Shown here: positions 1 to 10,552 of the stretch, piece after piece
How positions within the stretch are numbered: position 1 is the first letter of the stretch
Layout of the letters: each line of letters begins with the position of its first letter
Origin: Beta vulgaris subsp. vulgaris
Taxonomy: Eukaryota > Streptophyta > Magnoliopsida > Caryophyllales > Amaranthaceae
NCBI RefSeq assembly: GCF_026745355.1
Contig: NC_079209.1
Span: forward strand, 41,599,035-41,663,034
Direction of reading: 5' to 3'
DNA length: 64,000 bases
Notes under the pieces: generated by a model
What the model was told of the DNA's origin: nothing
What the model saw: the letters and a program-made list of their open reading frames with translations, nothing else
The model's database searches: none
Program-made: the position numbers and the translations under genes

Positions 1-375
1 TACCGGGGCTCTTTATAGGTTGTGGCCGCTGGACATTAAGGTCTTTGGACCGACCTCCGTTTCATTTGCAACGTCTACAAAAATAAACGCATGAGCCCTC
101 CGCTCCCATTTAATACACATCTAGTTATTAGGCCCGACTATGTCCTGCGTAAGGAAAAATTTCTTTTAGTAATATTGTAGTTTAAAATGTTAACATTAAA
201 TACAACTTAGTCGAGTCTTTAAATAATTAGTATATGAACTTGAGGTCACGGGATCAACTATACAATGCAATTTCTAGTTTTTTTTATTGTACATGGATTA
301 CATAAAGTAAAACGCCTCTAGAGAGAGCGTCATGTAGCACAGTTCCTTGCTTAGGAACGCCTTGTAATATATTTA
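1..375. other. Unassigned sequence at window edge
   Basis: No open frame or terminal repeat is recognisable here. The first 175 bases are less AT-rich than the rest and may be the edge of a retrotransposon LTR cut by the window, but nothing proves it. Confidence 0.3.
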
Positions 376-731
376 CTAGTATTTGGGCCCGGATGTTGCC
401 TCAGGTTGGTATTGTGTTTCCGAACTTGATATGCATTTTTTCCCATTTCCACTAATATATATTAAGGAAAACACAACATATAAAAGAAACAAATATAATA
501 ATGCGGATACTTAAAGCATGATTAAAAGTTGGATGAGTTGGTAATTGTGTCATTTATAATAGCAAGAGGTCATGGGTTCAAATCTTGTTGCAAGTTAATT
601 TCATTTTTATTCATTGACATGGCTTATGTATACATTCGACAATTCTAGTGGAATAATAGAGGTGCTACGTGGCGTGTATACGTTGTCATGCACGCCTTTT
701 TAATATATTTATATAGATTTATACTACTAGA
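376..731 (-). mobile_element. Small Helitron-like element
   Basis: Read on the minus strand, the element starts with TCTAGTAGTATAAATC at 731 and ends with CTAG at 376. The bases outside are A on the 5' side and T on the 3' side, the insertion pattern expected of Helitrons. Just inside the 3' end is a GC-rich stretch (GGGCCCGG near 384-392) that would be a worn hairpin. Inside are CTACGTGGCG and GGCGTGCATG-type motifs shared with a second element near 51.45 kb, plus a tRNA-like segment (520-590, opposite strand). The 356-bp length means it is non-autonomous. The 3' hairpin is degenerate, so the class call is moderate. Confidence 0.5.
520..590 (+). repeat. tRNA-like box A/box B segment
   Basis: TGGATGAGTTGGTAA resembles a tRNA-type box A, and GGGTTCAAATC about 45 bases later resembles box B. 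The spacing and sequence are those of a pol III internal promoter as in tRNA-derived SINEs. Related segments lie at 8105-8165 (plus) and 51595-51660 (minus). No cloverleaf or tRNA 3' end can be folded, so this is not a tRNA gene. Confidence 0.4.
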
Positions 732-1175
732 TTTTGAAGCCCTTAGAGCATGCCCGCTCATGGCCAAATTGGTCATGAAATTGGGTCATCCATGAAGGTC
801 AAACAAAACATGGTCTTCCATTCATGACTTTTACATGCTTTAGGTTGGGCATCATACGACCCAAAACATGAGTCAAGTCATGTATAGGGATGGCAGGTGG
901 GTATAATTTGGCGGGTTTCGCACCACATCCGCCCCAATTGGGGCGGGTATGGATATGACTTTGGTGGGTAGTGGGTGGGTATGGATACGAAAAGTCAAAT
1001 CCGCCATGGGTGGTGGTAGGTGGTGGATATGAGGTCACATCCACCCCAAATCCACGCCCCGCCCCATATCCATTCGCCCCGTATAATATTTACTAATTTA
1101 CCCTTTATAAAATAAAGAATTATGTTCATAAATCTAAAAAATTGTAAAAAATAATTAAGAAATATATTAGGCCGC

Positions 1176-1345
1176 AAATGCTCCGTATTGCACGCGTAGC
1201 AGACGCCATACGAGCATTTGAGACTTTTACAAATGCTCCGGTTGCAACCGAAGCATTTGGTAACACAAATGCTCCGGTTTTCCTTAAAAACCGGAGCATT
1301 TGTGCTACCAAATGCTCCGGTTTTTAAGGACAACCGGAGCATTTG
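1176..1345. repeat. Array of AAATGCTCCGG hairpins (left subterminal)
   Basis: The motif AAATGCTCCGG and its inverse CCGGAGCATTT occur about seven times, paired head to head into three successive short hairpins (about 1231-1258, 1266-1302 and 1309-1345). Similar motifs with GGG in place of CGG recur at 5442-5546. Such arrays are typical of CACTA subterminal regions, where the TNPA-type protein binds. Confidence 0.7.
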
Positions 1346-2614
1346 AGGAACCAAAAAAACAAAAAAAAAATTTGCTTTTTTTTTTTACGCTAAATTAATA
1401 CATAATCAATTATATATAGGTAAAAAGTTATAATTCTAATATTTTTGTTCTTGAACACAAGAAATACTACAAATAAACAACAATTGCAAATTATAAGAAA
1501 TACAATTATGGGTACAAAGAAACACAAATACTAAATTTTTTTGGAGTGTGGATTGTCTATAGATGTCTTCATATTTCTGCCTTTCTTCCCACCCTTGTCC
1601 ACCGCCGGGTGTCCTTTACCAATACTGTAAGTGACAAATAATTTGTTTAGAGAAAAACAGGAGCAAAGAATATGTAAGTAGAAATATAGTAACTAGCAGT
1701 TGATAATTAGCATTTAGTGAAATGCACTGGCATGTTTGACTCGTAGTCTGCAGATGTGTACAGAGCACTGAAGATATGTATGGTTTCATGTACAAATGCA
1801 TTATCCAGTACTTCAAAGAAATAAGAAACTCCTAGGCATGACTTTTGACAAGGTACTGCATATATATTTGGAAAACAACTAAAAAATGAAAAAGTGCAAC
1901 AATTAAAACTGTTCTATAAGGAAGTTACATCTCATGGTTTCTTAAGAATAATAGGTAAAATATCCATGTGATTACGTAAATTCTCTACAAACACTTCTCC
2001 ACCCTATAACTCTTAAGAGTCATGAAGAAGGATTTCGTAATCTACCCTATTACTGAGGCAATATGTTACTCTCTGGCATAACGGAACAGCATTCGCCATA
2101 TGTTGCTAGGGAGCACAATCACATTCTAGCTCTTTCACATATGCCAAGGGAAAAAAATAGGAAACCAGACCAAACATAGCGGTTGTCTACAAAAACCATG
2201 AATATGTTGCTATTTCACATATGAATATTCACGAACGTAAAAGTAGCATTTGAAATTACCAAGTCAGACTTAGGGCGTTGAACGTCGACGAAGCTTAGGG
2301 CGTTGAACCTCAACCTCAAATTGAGAGTGAAGATCATCCCTTGTTATAATTTGGAAAGGCACATCATGAAAAAGCTAGTGGCATTTATGAAGTAAAAATA
2401 ATAAAGGTAAGTGAAAAGAATACCCAGGGGCAGCAGCATTATTGGAAACCATAATGATCAAATCGCCATTGCAAACGTCGAGGCCATATAGCGACTTCGT
2501 AGTTCACCTGTATAAACGGAAAAAAAATAAAAATAAAAGATTTCAAAGTGGATACAAAACTCAAGTAGATCCAATTTAACATTTGATTAGGAGGAAACAG
2601 TGCCTTGAATGATA

Positions 2615-3010
2615 CTTGGTGGGGGAACTGTGCATAGGGGTGAGGGGGACTGTGCATGCGGGTGGGGGGACTGTGCTTGGTGGGGGGACTGTGCACGGCA
2701 GAGGGGAAGTGGGAGTGAGTGCAGTGCAGTGGGGGGACTGTGGCAGGGCAGGGGCTGGGGAGTGCATGAAGGGGGAGGCAGTGGGAGGGAGTGTAGGTGG
2801 GTGAGTGAGGGTGTGTGAGGGAGGGGGAGGCAGTGAGTGCAGGCAGGAGGGAATGCAGGGAGTGCAGTTGGGTGAGTGGGGGTGTTTGAGGGAGAGGGAG
2901 GCAGTGAGTGGAGGGAGTGGCAGTGGGCAGTGGGAAGGAGTGCAGGTGGGTGAGTGAGGGTGTTTGAGGGAGGGGGAATCAGTGAGTGAGTGTAGGGAGT
3001 GGCGTGAGTG
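2615..3010 (+). repeat. G-rich degenerate minisatellite
   Basis: About 400 bases are strongly G-rich and nearly C-free on this strand, built from GGGGGACTGTGC and GTGAGTGAGGGTGTTTGAGGG-type units. The stretch has many runs of three or more Gs and could form G-quadruplexes. The open frames in both directions here are low-complexity by-products. Confidence 0.7.
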
Positions 3011-5441
3011 AGCTGTTGCTGAGCCTTCAGGAATCATACCGTGATTATTGAATTTAGAGCTTGATGCGATTAAGTTTGATGCTGGCAAACCTGAACAGCG
3101 TGTATCATCTGTGTCCATGATTTTCTTTCCCTTTCAAGTCCAAAATAACCTATCCACTCTTGCCTTTTCTTTTTGTGGCATGACTAAGCAAATTGCTTAC
3201 ACCCATCCTAGAGTGAAGACACTGATTCCCTGCTATACTTTTCACTCTTGCTGTCTCCTGCATGCTCTATATTCAGTTCTTATCTAAGGTTTAGGACATG
3301 AATCTTCTTTTATATAATAAGAACAACAATTCTTGAAGTAGAGGAAGCCAAGGAACTAGAGTCTAGATGCCTCAATCCTAGACAAATAAATCGCAGCAAC
3401 GACAACTCTATTAACACACACCTAACTCTGCTGTGAATTTATTTTTCCATCGTTCTTTTTTTTAAAACAAATAAAAAAATTTAAAAAAATCAGCACTTCC
3501 TATTTTAAAAGATTATAACTTTAAAAGGAAAATAGTTTTGTCTTATGACTTATGTTGGCCCGAAATAGGGAGTTTTTCGAGAAACCACCTTCTAAATTAT
3601 CCTTTATGAAGAAAATTAATGTCTTCTTTTTTTATTTAGTCAGAAACCACCTTATATATACTTTTTTAAGTTCCATGGTCATATACAAGTTCACATTAAT
3701 AACAAACATTCTTCATGAAGTCAAAAATAATAGTGACAACAACTGATGAAAGGTTTAACGATAACAATAAAAATGATAAATTCAGATTCATACTTTAAGT
3801 TAAGTTGTTTCCCACAAGTACGTTATTAATAGACTTTAAGCCCATTACAAATGCAATGATGGTAACTCACACTACTATAACACAACCATAGAAATGCAGA
3901 TATATAATCATACAACGGTGCTTTCATCATCACTCATGCATCATAGATGTTAGTATTATGCCTCCCTGTGCTACTGGAAAAAGCAGAAAGAGAAGAGGTG
4001 CAGAAGTTACCACAACAAACTCCAGAAAAGCAATGCGAGTTGAAGGATGATAATCTCCAAGGAAGAACTGCTACTGCACTAGAGCAGGAAGAACTTCGGC
4101 AACTACATCAAAGGAGCAGCAGCAATCACTGCAGCTTGGCGATGGCGGTACCGCCCTCCAGCAGCACCAAAAACACCATGTCACAGAGGGGAAGATTTGT
4201 GGGTTTGAAGAGACAAAAATGAAGGGTTTTAGTTCGATCATTGTGAGCTTAAATCAGAGAAGTAAATAAAAATTAAGCTTTAACATTCATCATAGTCTAG
4301 CTAGTCAATGAACAGAACAATTAGACTAGTATAACACTATCACAAACCAAACAATCATACGAGTACGCTGAGAGTATCAAGAGCACACAACATGTCAAGT
4401 ACGATGACGAGCTGAAAAATGAACTTTTCATACTCATAGAATAGTCGCAACTACCATCATAATCTCGTAAACATCAATTGACCACTTATAGAGACCATGT
4501 TGCATCCAAATAAAACAATATCCGATTTATAAGACCAACTAATCAACCACAAGCACCTAGATAGTGAGTAGATTTTAAGTCTAACTAAAATATGCTCCCT
4601 GTAAAAGCACAATTAGTTGAAAAAAGAGGTTCAAATTGGTAATCCTACCTTTGAGAGAGAGAGTTCTTGAATTACAGTTCATCAAAGTAAAATCAGCCGT
4701 GATGGACTCAAAGGCTGACTTGGCATGCTTATATCAATAATCATAACACATTTTGAGGAGAAGTCTCTCACACACAAATATACTTGTCTAATTCTATAGT
4801 TACATGACTGAAAGTTATGAACTAAGGATTGATCCCTACCCTTAGCAGCTGCAAATGGAACAAATAAATTTAAAAAGTAACTCAGCCTCAATCCAACCTT
4901 AAAAGAAGCTAGTAATTATTTAAATTTTCCAAAATTACAGATCAAAACATCAGAATAAGTAAATCTATCCACACTATTAGAAAATCAGAACCCTAAATCG
5001 AACCTAAACTCACCAATCAAGCTAATCTAGTCAAATTTAACAGCAAATGCAACTTTAACAACGCGATTAAATCATAATTCGATTAAATAGAGTCAAGCTA
5101 ATCAGAACCCTAAATCGAACCTAAAAAAATGCACTAACATAAAGTCAATGTTACCTTCAGATCTGAGAACAAGGAGAGAGAAAGCAAGAATTAGGGTTAC
5201 CTTCAGATCTAACGACATCAACGAACTGTTCGTGAGAGAAGGCTTGAAAATTTGGTTATTCAGCAGCGGCGGCAGGATGCGGCATTCGAAGAAGCAGATC
5301 GAGACTGATTGAAGAGGGGAAAAAGAGGAGCAGATTGAGAGTGAGTGGAGAGGAAAAGAGAGAGAGAACAGAGATTGTTTTAGACTTTGCGTTAACTTCC
5401 AAGTATTAAATTACTTTCGAAAAAACAAGTATTAAAGTAGT

Positions 5442-5546
5442 CAAATGCTCGGGTTGTTTTTAAAAACCCGAGCATTTGTGAATTTTTCTTTTTAATTTTC
5501 TAAGAACTTGTCAAATGCTCGGGTTGTTAAAACAACCCAAGCATAT
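5442..5546. repeat. Paired AAATGCTCGGG hairpins (right subterminal)
   Basis: Two inverted pairs of AAATGCTCGGGTTG lie close to the CACTA-type terminus at 5579. They mirror the array at 1176-1345 and mark the other end of the same remnant. Confidence 0.65.
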
Positions 5547-6198
5547 GTAAAGTAGCAAAAGAGGTTTTTTCTACTAGTGATATGAATACTAAGAATGTGT
5601 ACTTTTTTTTCTTTGAAATGGGTGTTTCTAATAATTAATTTATATAATAGGTTATATATAGAAAATAAATCAGGTGGGCGGGTGGAAAATCCACCTAGGT
5701 GATGGGGGGTATAAGTGGGTAATGGATATCCACTTGGGTGGTGGAGCGGATGTGGGTATAACCTTATACCCGCATGGGCGGAGGTGGATATGGAAACTTG
5801 TACCCGCCATGGTTGGCGGGTAGGTGGTGGATATGGAAAATTTAGGTGGAGGTGGGTGTGGATTTAGGGGTATCCGCATCCGCCCCGCCCATTTGCCATC
5901 CCTAGTCATGTAAAAGGAGGAGGAAAGGGCCCACAACAAAATTGAAGAAATTTGGACGTCCAAAATTGATGGTGTGAGTTTTAAAATTCAGAAAAATGAA
6001 AAGCCAATCAAAAACTGACACGCAGGCTGAAACCGAAAAAAATTATGATGCGTCAATACCGGGCAGCACACCCAGTGAACCACGCGTTGACACGTGGAAT
6101 TGTATTTCCAACAGTTATTTTTAACATTCAGAGTTTGTAAGCTGAATAACTATTAAAATACAAATAAAAAAAAAAATTCACCAACAGTCGTATTTTTT

Positions 6199-6215
6199 TG
6201 AGATCTATAAATAGA
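6199..6215 (+). promoter_or_regulatory. TATA-like core in the Harbinger-like element
   Basis: GAGATCTATAAATAGAC is a good plant TATA context (TATAAATA at 6206-6213). A second, weaker copy (GAGATCTACAAATAGAG) lies near 6829. No recognisable frame follows, so this is a sequence match only. Confidence 0.3.
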
Positions 6216-7290
6216 CATTCATTTTATTATATTTCGAAAAACTTCAACCACTTATTCTCTTTTCCCAATCATCACTCATGCCCCCAAAAAAATATCATCC
6301 TTCTCTCTCATCAACTTTCTCTCTCATCTTACAAAAGTTGGTCATGCTTTATTACTTATTTTGATAAATGCACCCTACTCATGACTCAAAAAAGAGAATA
6401 TCATCCTTCTCTGTCCTACTTTTTACTATACCCATCCTATTTTCCCTCTCCTACATCAATACATTATTTTGAAAAAAGCCCTTGACAATAAATGACACAA
6501 AGGATGTGGGATAATTAGTGTGAAAATTTGGCATGGGACGATTGAAAACTTGATCAGGCGTGGGAGTGGGACCCACCGCCTGATCTGAACAAAAGTAATT
6601 TTGTTTGGCTTTTTCCCAGCCAAAACGCATCGTTTTGGCGGAGGAAAGCAGAAAAATTAACTTTCATCAGATTTCTGAGGCATGTTTCAGATTTTCTATC
6701 GCACGCGTCAGAATTTGACACTTGTTAAATTTTGACAAGTGAGAGAAATAATACAATTACAAATATTAAAAATACAATATCTTTAAAAATACAAAGCCAA
6801 AACAATTACCAATAGCTCTATTTTTCCGAGATCTACAAATAGAGACCCGTTTTGTAAAATTTTGGACACTTTTTTTTTCTAGCTATTTAGTAATTTTCTA
6901 TAATTTTACTTATTTTATTTGAAATATCTTCCAATTTTACACTCTAAAAAAATAAATAATATTTTTGTGCATTTAATTTAGTTAATGCTAAAAAGGTTAA
7001 TTATGCATTATTTAAATAATCTTTTTATCAATTTGTAATGAATATTAAATATTATTAAAAAATAAATATTAAAATTATTGTATAGTGGTGGTGGGTGATG
7101 AGAGAAAAAATAGTTGGATGGGGTAAAAAAAGTAATTGGGTAGGTAAAAGTAGTTGGGATGATCTTTTATTTGGTTCATTATTAAGAAGAAAGTAGGAAA
7201 AGATTATGGGATGTAATTTTTTAGAGAGAGAAAGTTAAAAAGAGAGTGAGATGATCTTATTTTTCAATCATCAATAATGGTGCTCTTATG

Positions 7291-7534
7291 ATGCAATTTT
7301 TTTTTTTAATGTGATAGATATATTAATGTCATGGTTGTTTGATAATAAATAAGAAAAACTATATATTTATTTAGAGACATATTTTATATTAGTACTAGTA
7401 TTTTGGCTCGGGTATGCAATTTTTTTTTTAATGTGATAGATATATTAATGTCATGGTTGTTTAATAATAAATAAGAAAAATTATATATTTATTTAGAGAC
7501 ATATTTTATATTAGTACTAGTATTTTGGCTCGGG
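7291..7534. repeat. Direct tandem duplication, about 122 bp, ending in a Helitron 3' terminus
   Basis: Unit 1 (7291-7413) and unit 2 (7414-7534) are nearly identical. Each begins ATGCAATTTTTTT and ends ACTAGTATTTTGGCTCGGGT. That last part resembles the 3' end of a minus-strand Helitron-like element (CTAG at 7395 and 7517), so the duplication carries flank plus terminus. Confidence 0.8.
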
Positions 7535-8165
7535 TTGTGCCTCATCAGTTACAATTATCAAATACTTTCTCCGTTCTGTTTTAAATGAAACATTGGATGA
7601 AATGACATTGTTCATTGATCAATTTTGACGTTAATTTATCACCATTATATAAAGAAAAATATAGTCAAGTGGGATCTTGGTAGATTCTTCTCGTGCATAC
7701 TATCAAATAATAACTTTTTTATATATTTTTTTTACGTGTGCACAACTAAAGATATTAATAATAAAAGAAGCGTGTTGGGTTGCATTAAAAAGCAAACTTT
7801 TTATTTAAAACATAACGGAGGAAGTATATTTTTTATTCATAAATCTCATACTTGATTTTATTAGTTTTTCATAATATTTTATTTAGTGTGCAACTGAAAA
7901 ATTAACATTATGACATGATAAATTGTTTTAAAAAAACTTATGAGGAATTGAGGATAAAAAATAACAGTTTTGATAGAGTTAGGTTAAGAGAATGCTATTA
8001 CTTAATGAAAATGCAAGAGATCAAAAAACTTGTCTATGTCTTATAATTACATATAATGATAAAAGTTTATTATGTTTTACTTTGAAACATTAAGCATTGA
8101 AATTGTAGTGGATTTGTGGTTAAACTCTCATATTTCATTTCAAAGGCCATGTATTCGAATGTAAT
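7517..8165 (-). mobile_element. Helitron-like remnant, minus strand
   Basis: It starts from the CTAG-type 3' end at 7517 with GC-rich TGGCTCGGGTTGTGCC just inside, as at 376-400. It contains a Stowaway MITE (7565-7824) and a tRNA-like segment (8105-8165: GTGGATTTGTGGTTAAAC then GTATTCGAATG) in the same relative orientation as in the 376-731 element. The 5' end is not found; sequence of a different type begins at about 8160. Confidence 0.35.
7565..7824. mobile_element. Stowaway (Tc1/Mariner) MITE
   Basis: Terminal inverted repeats CTTTCTCCGTTCTGTTTTAA and, inward from the right, CTTCCTCCGTTATGTTTTAA are flanked by TA on each side. The element is 260 bp, AT-rich and non-coding, typical of Stowaway. 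Confidence 0.85.
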
Positions 8166-8691
8166 GCCCCGACTTCTAAGCATCATTATTAGATTAATCA
8201 ACTCAATAATTAGTTGGGGAAGACCTAGCCTGCTCAGTCGGTACGTCACTGCCGTATTTTCCATTCGGAGAAAGTACAAGGCAAATATTCTTTTATAAAA
8301 TTAAACATGTTATAAAAGGTATAGTAAATCTAGAAATATATATATATCATGAAGTTAAGCATAACTAAAGTTGTGTAGTTTACTGTTTGTAACCTTAGAT
8401 TACAAAACTGTCATAGTCGCATGATTTAGAGTAAACTATTCCTCACTGCTACGTCATCCCATCTTCATATGCATACTTAACAGAAAAACAAAACGTCATG
8501 AGCTGAGGCTCAGTACATACTACTTAAACAACGTAAATTCATTTTATTTGCAAACATGGAGGAGAGAGTACAGTCAAACCATTTCGTAAACATATACTTC
8601 AAATCAGGAATTTAAAAGTCGTCGTTATAATTATCACATTTCATTATCAGAATACTTTCTTTGGTTATTTGGCAAGTACAATAGAAGGTAT
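8166..8691. other. Non-coding repeat-like sequence
   Basis: It begins near GTAATGCCCCGAC and includes GAGCTGAGGCTCAGTAC. Loosely similar wording (GTAACACCTCGAC, AAGCTGAGTACTAC) appears at 60.48 and 60.92 kb, which suggests one dispersed family. No frame or terminal repeats are visible. Confidence 0.25.
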
Positions 8692-8992
8692 AGCCATCGA
8701 GGACACAAGTCCCCCATCAGAAGGTGGCGTATAATGTCATAGATCGTAATAGAAGGCAAAATCACCGAGAATATTCATCTCCGATCAGAAGGTGACATAT
8801 AATGTCATATAGATCGTAACATAAGGAAAAGCCACGTGCACCGAGATATTCATCCCCCATCAGAAAGGTGGCATATAATGTCAATAGTAACATAGGCAAA
8901 GCCACCGAGGACATTGTCACTCATTAGAAGATGGCATATAATGCCATCATGCGGGTGCCACCAAGGACATCGTCCCCCATCAGAAGATGGCG
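8692..8992 (+). repeat. Minisatellite, five units of about 50-70 bp
   Basis: Five degenerate units share the frame CACCGAGGACAT.CATCCCCCATCAGAAGGTGGC followed by ATATAATGTCAT. Spacing varies because of small indels, and no frame crosses the array. Confidence 0.75.
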
Positions 8993-9719
8993 TTATCGTC
9001 AAATAACATAACAACATGTGCACGACCCAGAGAACATAGTAATGTCATTCACCATCTTTCCCGTTTCTTTTAAGTACTTTTCAGAAATCATATCAGAGTC
9101 GTTGCATAATCACTATACCAAATAATTCAAAGAAATATACATAAATCATGCTTCTCATAAACCATTCGAATAATAAAAACAGTTTACATCCCGCACACCA
9201 TAAATAGCACAACATAAACATTATATAAAAGCATCATAAAACATAGTTGGAAAGGGAGTGTGGGTGTTAGCAATAGACGTTACCTGGATTCTAACCTTGA
9301 TAGCCGGAGAGAGACTTGTAATATCCTTTATCCTTTTTAATCTCGTCAAGATTATGATATTAATATATGTTTCATTATTTAACCTTTATTTCTAAATATT
9401 GGTTAGAGCTTATTATATTCAAAGGGTTCGTTATATTGTCATTGTCCTACTTATATTGTCATACTTGTTACTTTAAGTCATAAGAAGGTCCATTAATAGT
9501 CATTATTATCTAAGTCATTATTAAATTATTAAGGTCACTATTTAATCAACTTCTAAACGAAGTAACTCCTCTATTTCCATTTTAGAATCATTAAACAATT
9601 ATAATTACGATTCGTATCGATATATAACCATTTCATAAGTAAATTGTTATGTTTATGGACAATATCTAAGCCCATAATTATTACCAATTAATCAGTTATT
9701 ATAATGCTAAAGTAGGCAC
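8993..9719. other. No recognisable feature
   Basis: AT-rich sequence without a supported frame, terminal repeat or RNA gene. Confidence 0.4.
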
Positions 9720-10552
9720 AAATTGCACATTATGAATGATTTTTAGCATCACCTTGCTCAGTTTTGATGGCCACAATACCTCCCCCTTATACTTGCAGTC
9801 ACTCTTGAGAGTTTCATCGAGATCCTTGAACATGGCTTTTGAGCAAGACATATGGTTTGAGCATCTACTATCAACAAACCATACACCATCAACTCAACTA
9901 GGGATATGAGAATAAGCCATTTACAACTTCGACTCTTTCTCCACCTTCTCGACAAAATTCTCTTTTCTTTCATCCTTCTGCTAGGTCGAGCAATTTGCCT
10001 CCTTGTGCCCATAATGCTTGCAATAATGGCATTGGATTGAAGACATATTTGGACGACCATCATTGTCGTGTCCTCTGCCTCCACTGCTACCACGACCGCC
10101 GTGGAACCTCATCTTCCATGACCACGATCTATGAAATTATATGCTTTCCCCTTATAAGAAAAATTTCCCTTCACTTGAAATACTTTTTCTTCCCCCTTAA
10201 CACTAGCCTTTCTCACCCTAGCTTCATGAGCTAAGAAAAAATTCATCAATTCATTAAAGTTATAAGTTGACAAATCCTTCGAATTCTCAATTGCAGGCAT
10301 AATATGGTCAAATTCTCATTTAAACTTCTCAACAATTTACCCACAACGATTTCTCTTTTAAGATCCTCACCATATGACCTCATTTGACTAACAATTTCAG
10401 TTACCCTAGACAAAAAAAATTTGCACTAATTCCTTCTTGCCCATCATCATTTCACCAAAGTCACGACTAAGAGTTTGCAATTGTACATTTATTATTTTCT
10501 AATGACCCAATACTCTTGGGTGAGTATATCCCATGCCTCCTTTGCTGATCTT
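9720..10552 (-). pseudogene. Copia gag C-terminal part and protease, downstream half
   Basis: Minus-strand frames recover Copia Gag in pieces. They run from a UBN2-type stretch (LSRVTEIVSQMRSYGEDL, about 10410-10330) through KDLSTYNFNELM (10300-10220) to a CCHC zinc knuckle, CHYCKHYGHKEANC (about 10030). A protease start then follows, with the motif VDS.CSNHMSCSKAMF (about 9860), which carries the active-site Asp-Ser. Several stops and frameshifts break it, so it cannot make a protein. The upstream half of the gene lies at 24284-24538, beyond the Athila element inserted after SAKEAWDIL. Integrase, reverse transcriptase and LTRs of this Copia copy are absent. Confidence 0.85.

Larger units (their letters stand above)
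1176..5579. mobile_element. CACTA-like remnant inside the hAT
   Basis: At the right edge, bases 5565-5579 read inward as CACTAGTAGAAAAAA, a CACTA terminus, next to the AAATGCTCGGG hairpins (5442-5546). Matching hairpins occur at 1176-1345, but no CACTA-type left terminus is recognisable, so the left end is lost or changed. No TNP2/TNPA frame is present. On the minus strand a leader-like segment (about 5170-5290, with GATCTGAAG followed by GTAACC), an exon-like stretch at about 2425-2500 bounded by CAG and GTATTC, and another at about 3040-3110 look like pieces of a captured gene. I cannot name its product. Confidence 0.45.
885..5904. mobile_element. hAT-type DNA transposon with perfect 8-bp target duplication
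   Basis: The left end TAGGGATGGCAGGTGGGTAT and the right end, the inverse complement of which begins TAGGGATGGCAAATGGGCGG, are clear hAT terminal inverted repeats. GTCATGTA flanks both sides exactly (877-884 and 5905-5912). The GGGTGG/CCACCC-rich subterminal zones (about 885-1080 and 5670-5904) are arranged as inverted repeats. No hAT transposase frame is visible in the 5,020 bp, so the copy is non-autonomous. Much of the interior is a CACTA-like remnant, so the element either carries an insertion or is a composite. The perfect target duplication implies fairly recent movement. Confidence 0.88.
746..7285. mobile_element. Candidate PIF/Harbinger-like element, split by a hAT
   Basis: The left end GAGCATGCCCGC at 746 and the right end, read inward as GAGCACCATTATTG from 7285, share GAGCA. 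Both are flanked by TTA (743-745 and 7286-7288), the usual Harbinger target duplication. Once the hAT at 885-5904 and its 8-bp duplication are removed, about 1.5 kb of element sequence remains. It holds no transposase frame. It has two related blocks (about 6110-6240 and 6740-6870), each with a GAGATCTA(T/C)AAATAGA promoter-like core. The terminal similarity is short, so this assignment is tentative. Confidence 0.4.

Noticed and set aside
2576..3118. 180-residue His/Ser/Pro frame on the minus strand
   Set aside because: Complement of the G-rich minisatellite; repeat translation.
3947..4222. 91-residue Gln/Glu-rich frame
   Set aside because: No family resemblance, no promoter or splice context and inside a transposon remnant; kept only as sequence of the CACTA-like region.
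3869..5579. CACTACTATAACAC at 3869 as the partner terminus of the CACTA end at 5579
   Set aside because: Only the first five or six bases agree and no subterminal hairpins lie next to it; probably chance.
8692..8992. CRISPR-like array
   Set aside because: Units are degenerate over their whole length without unique spacers; an ordinary minisatellite in a plant genome.
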